A stretch of DNA of 64,000 nucleotides. It comes from Apis mellifera. Taxonomy: Eukaryota; Arthropoda; Insecta; Hymenoptera; Apidae. Below, one piece after another: positions 60,548-64,000 of the stretch. Within the stretch, counting starts at the first letter, position 1. Every line of letters starts with the position of its first letter. The DNA lies in the NCBI RefSeq assembly GCF_003254395.2, contig NC_037642.1, positions 1,148,501 to 1,212,500 on the forward strand, read 5' to 3'. A program made the translations under genes and the position numbers. Below the pieces are notes generated by a model. It saw only the letters and a program-made list of their open reading frames with translations, ran no database searches and was not told the DNA's origin.

Positions 60548-63500
60548 TTAATCGCGCGATTAAAGCTCCGTGGGAGAAAGAGAGAGATCTACAAAAGTGA
60601 TGTAGGCGTGGTGAGGAGTGGTAAACGTGCGAGGAGGAAAATGAGAGACGTGTCCCGACAAATAGAAATGGGACAACACAGAGCAATTCGTTTTTGAATC
60701 GTACTTAAGATGTTTAGCTGTAAAACAATGGAGCGCGGCCATTTTCCTCGACGAGATACTAGCGATACTAGCGCCACTAGTTTCTTACTTTCAAATGAGT
60801 ATTTGAATATTTGATGTGAAGAATTGAGAATCTTGATTTGCTTATATATATATATTTTATAAAAATTTTTTCTATCATTTTATTTTTTTTTGTATGTTTT
60901 TCTTTTTCACTGATAAGTTTCTATTTATTTATTTTTTTCTTTTGCTTAAATTTCTTCGTTTATCTTATTTTTTTTTTTAAATTTTCTTCATGTTTGCTAT
61001 TTATAGTAATAATATCGTTACGATTTAATTCCATTGTTCGATGCATTTTTCAATTAAAATATTTTATTTCCTATAAATTGGAATTTTACAATCTTATATC
61101 ATAATATTGCTTTAAATATTTAATCATATTCTTTTTATTATTTCATTATTTTTTTATTGTATTACATTTCATTTTTCGAATTTTTCAACTTTTCTTTGTC
61201 ATTCTAACAATATATAATAGCATATATAACTATACTAATAACAATAAATTAATGAAAAAATAACGTAGATTTTATGAATCACTTTATTAATATAAACTAA
61301 TAAATTTTCTATTTTCACTTTTTAAATTATTTAAATTTCGTAAACATTTTAAAACTATTATTATATAGTCTATATATTAATATTTAAAATTATATTTTTC
61401 AAGATATAAATTTATATATTGATAATTTTATTATTATCTTGTAAATTCAAAATTCGATCAAAATATAATAAATTGTTTATAATAAATTAATATATATATT
61501 TAGAACATTCACTTTAAAAACATAGCAAGTACATTTCTTAAAAATATTTATATTTAAATATTTTTCAAATTCATAAATTATAAACGATTAAAAACATCTA
61601 AGTAATTAATCTATATTAATTTATACTCAAACGAGAATAAAATATTTTGTAAATATGAAATTTTACAAAATATTATCCTTATAAAATGAATTTATCAAAA
61701 AATGTAATATATAATATCATATACATATTGCTTTATCAAAATCAATTTTCTTTAATAATTAATAAAAATTTTATATTATGCTATATATTATTATATTTCT
61801 TTATTATTTAAAAAATTCTTTAAAATATTAAAAATAAGAAGATTAAAACCTTTTATTTTTTAATTTAATAAAAATTATGAATCAAGAAATACTATTCAAT
61901 TTTTCATATTCAAAATTTCATATACTCCAATCGATCAAAATAAAATTATAAGGGAAAATATGAAATGTCGTTAAAAATCGTGGATATTTTCATAAAATGT
62001 AATAAAAATTGCATAAAAATTTTATAACATCCTTAAGAATCCATATCTGAACGTTATGCATCTTGGAAACGAGTTAATTGCTATTTTGTCTTATATTATT
62101 TCATCTCCAAACAATTTCCATCGTGCAATTTCCAACTCCAATACCAAACTTCAACTTTCAACATAAATTATTGAGAATTAATCTTTTCCCGACAATCTTC
62201 GCAGAAACAACACATACCTGATACGCGTATTATCTCGTTAATTTCGCTCATTTTTTCCTCCCCCTCCCCCCTCCCCTTTTCTGCTTTAACGAGGCCTCGG
62301 ATATGATAACGACGAAGCCATAATTGATAGCCACTTGAACTCGTTGGCCGCATCACCGTTATCGGTTCGAATATTTCGCGGCCGGATAATTGAGTTTTTC
62401 GCGACGAGTTACGACGATGTTAAAGGCGTGAAAGCGGGCACGTAACATGAACGGTGATGGCCTGTTGCGTGTGTATCACTATGAAAGCGGTCGTTCGCCG
62501 CTAGTTCGCGCCACTTCGTAAAACTGCGCCGGGCTAAAGCGGGCGTGTTACCGTGCTCGCGAAATTATCGCCTAGTCTGTTTGATGTTGCAAAAGTGTTC
62601 TTGTAAATCGTCGTGGTGACAGTTTGTTTCGAGGCTGCGCTTTGAGGCCGACGAATGGATCTGGTAGGGGTTGTGTTGCATGAATTGTTGATGGTGATGA
62701 GCGGTATGGGCGTTAATGGGACGATTAAGCGCGATATTTCGGGATATATGAACGAAAAGAAAGGGAAACAGGAAGAGTGTTTTGTGTTTTAGACAATTTT
62801 AAGGCAACTCGTTAATTGTATTTTATGTTACGTGAAATGAGACACGTAATTGGATTTACGTTCATTTCATAAATAATGATTTTGATAAAAAATATTTTAG
62901 ATAAAAATTGATTTCGATACACATAATTTGACATAGCGTCTAGTTAATATAGTTATAATTCTTTATAAAGTTCTTTTGTCGTTTTTTTTTTTTAATTCTT
63001 TTACGTAATAAATTTTGGAAAATTTAAATTAAGTAATTTTAATTAGCAATGATAATTATTGTTCATATAAATTGATTAATATTTTTTATAGATCGAATAA
63101 TCGAAAAATATATCTCTTTTTCATCTATTTTCAAAAAGATATGTAAAATGTCTTTCTTTTGAAACTTTATTCACTTTATTTAAAGTATTTTTCATTGATT
63201 TATTACTTTTAAAGTAATTCCATTACATATTGTATTTCTATTAATCTTATTTGGTTTTTATTGTATTTAATTTAATATATTTTTTAAATAAATATAATAT
63301 ATTTTTTAAATAAATATAATATACTTATTAATTAAAAGAATCTCCATATATAACCAAATAGGGAAATATTGATTTGATTGTGTAACAAATAAAATATCAT
63401 AAATGTCATATTATTATATTGTTTTAATCTATTTGAAATAATTTTAGACTAATTTCTTAAACTACAATTATTGTTTAAGAAATCTTGATTATCTTAAAAT

Positions 63501-64000
63501 AGTCATAAAATTTAATTTTTAAAACAAAAAATTGACAAATATTTATAAATACGTATAATAAATATTTTTATTTCATACATCAAATAGTATAGTATAATGT
63601 ATATATCAATATTTTCTTTTTTATATATTCCTTTTTAATAATTTCCTGTATATTTTAAAAACATGATCAAATGAAATTCCGATTCATCTATCTATAATCG
63701 TATAAATACATACATGAAAGAGACTACTTACTCTCATCGAGTAAGATTAGAGCAAGATTCCAAAAAAAAAAAAAAAGAAAAAACGAGAAAGTTTGTAGCG
63801 AGCTGAATAAAGGTTGATGCCGGTTATTTCCGATGAATCGGATATCGAATTGAAAAGAAGGAAGGCAGGATCGCAGAGTGGATTGGAACACTGTCGAATT
63901 TGCGAGAGATCCATGGGAAGCTTTTCAGATTTGCATATTGCCGAATTTTATTGAATACATTACTCAACGACGATCTCTTCAAACTTATTGAAAGCAAACG
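60548..64000. other. CpG-rich patches and AT-rich spacers to the window end
   Basis: 60548-60790 is CpG-rich. 60800-62150 is AT desert. 62180-62790 is a CpG-rich island with a pyrimidine-rich tract at 62253-62284. 62800-63720 is AT-rich with a repeated AATATATTTTTTAAATAAATATAA near 63274-63322. 63720-64000 becomes G+C-richer again. No frame here has support. Confidence 0.45.

Overview
The window looks like nuclear DNA from an insect, most likely a bee or close relative of Apis. This is inference from texture: very AT-rich stretches full of A/T runs alternate with short CpG-rich islands, simple repeats are frequent, and coding signal is almost absent. There are no bacterial-style operons, no recognisable transposase or reverse transcriptase, no tRNA or rRNA gene and no CRISPR array. 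The whole 64 kb reads as intergenic DNA or, more likely, the long introns of one or more sparse genes.

The strongest coding signal is a 55-base candidate internal exon on the + strand at 33889-33943. It has a good acceptor, exactly one open frame and a GTGAGT donor. I could not identify the gene. Weaker candidates are an Asp-rich frame at 32212-32445 (-), a cysteine-containing frame with a possible acceptor at 48762-49073 (-), an open frame at 60245-60547 (-), a phase-compatible pair of mini-exons at 58050-58100 and 58381-58482 (+), a possible membrane micropeptide at 28554-28724 (+) and a possible first exon at 29303-29360 (+). Most other long open frames lie in CpG-rich islands, are rich in Arg, Ser and Pro or in low-complexity runs, and look like chance.

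The most interesting object is at about 15798-16230. In the middle of a 5 kb AT desert (13480-18600) sits a compact, more G+C-rich block packed with perfect inverted repeats. They combine into one fold: a three-way junction of a 9-bp stem carrying two 8-bp hairpins, directly abutting a 10-bp long-range helix that closes a multibranched domain. Read on the - strand, the block has no internal TTTT, has a TATAAAT about 25 bases upstream and ends at TTTT, as a Pol III transcript would. A three-way junction following a closed core domain, plus two 7-base matches to a TTAGG telomere template, makes a telomerase RNA a testable hypothesis. A novel structured RNA is equally possible, and the strand is not settled.

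Repeats: four direct tandem duplications lie in the AT-rich DNA, with periods of about 100 (8301), 396 (37435), 126 (42308) and 274-294 bases (51728, four copies). There are also many microsatellites. The CpG-rich islands, roughly 0.3-1 kb each and spaced every 2-4 kb, are the likely places for promoters, enhancers and unrecognised exons. Two of them (26930-27190 and 46370-46730) look like dense regulatory elements.
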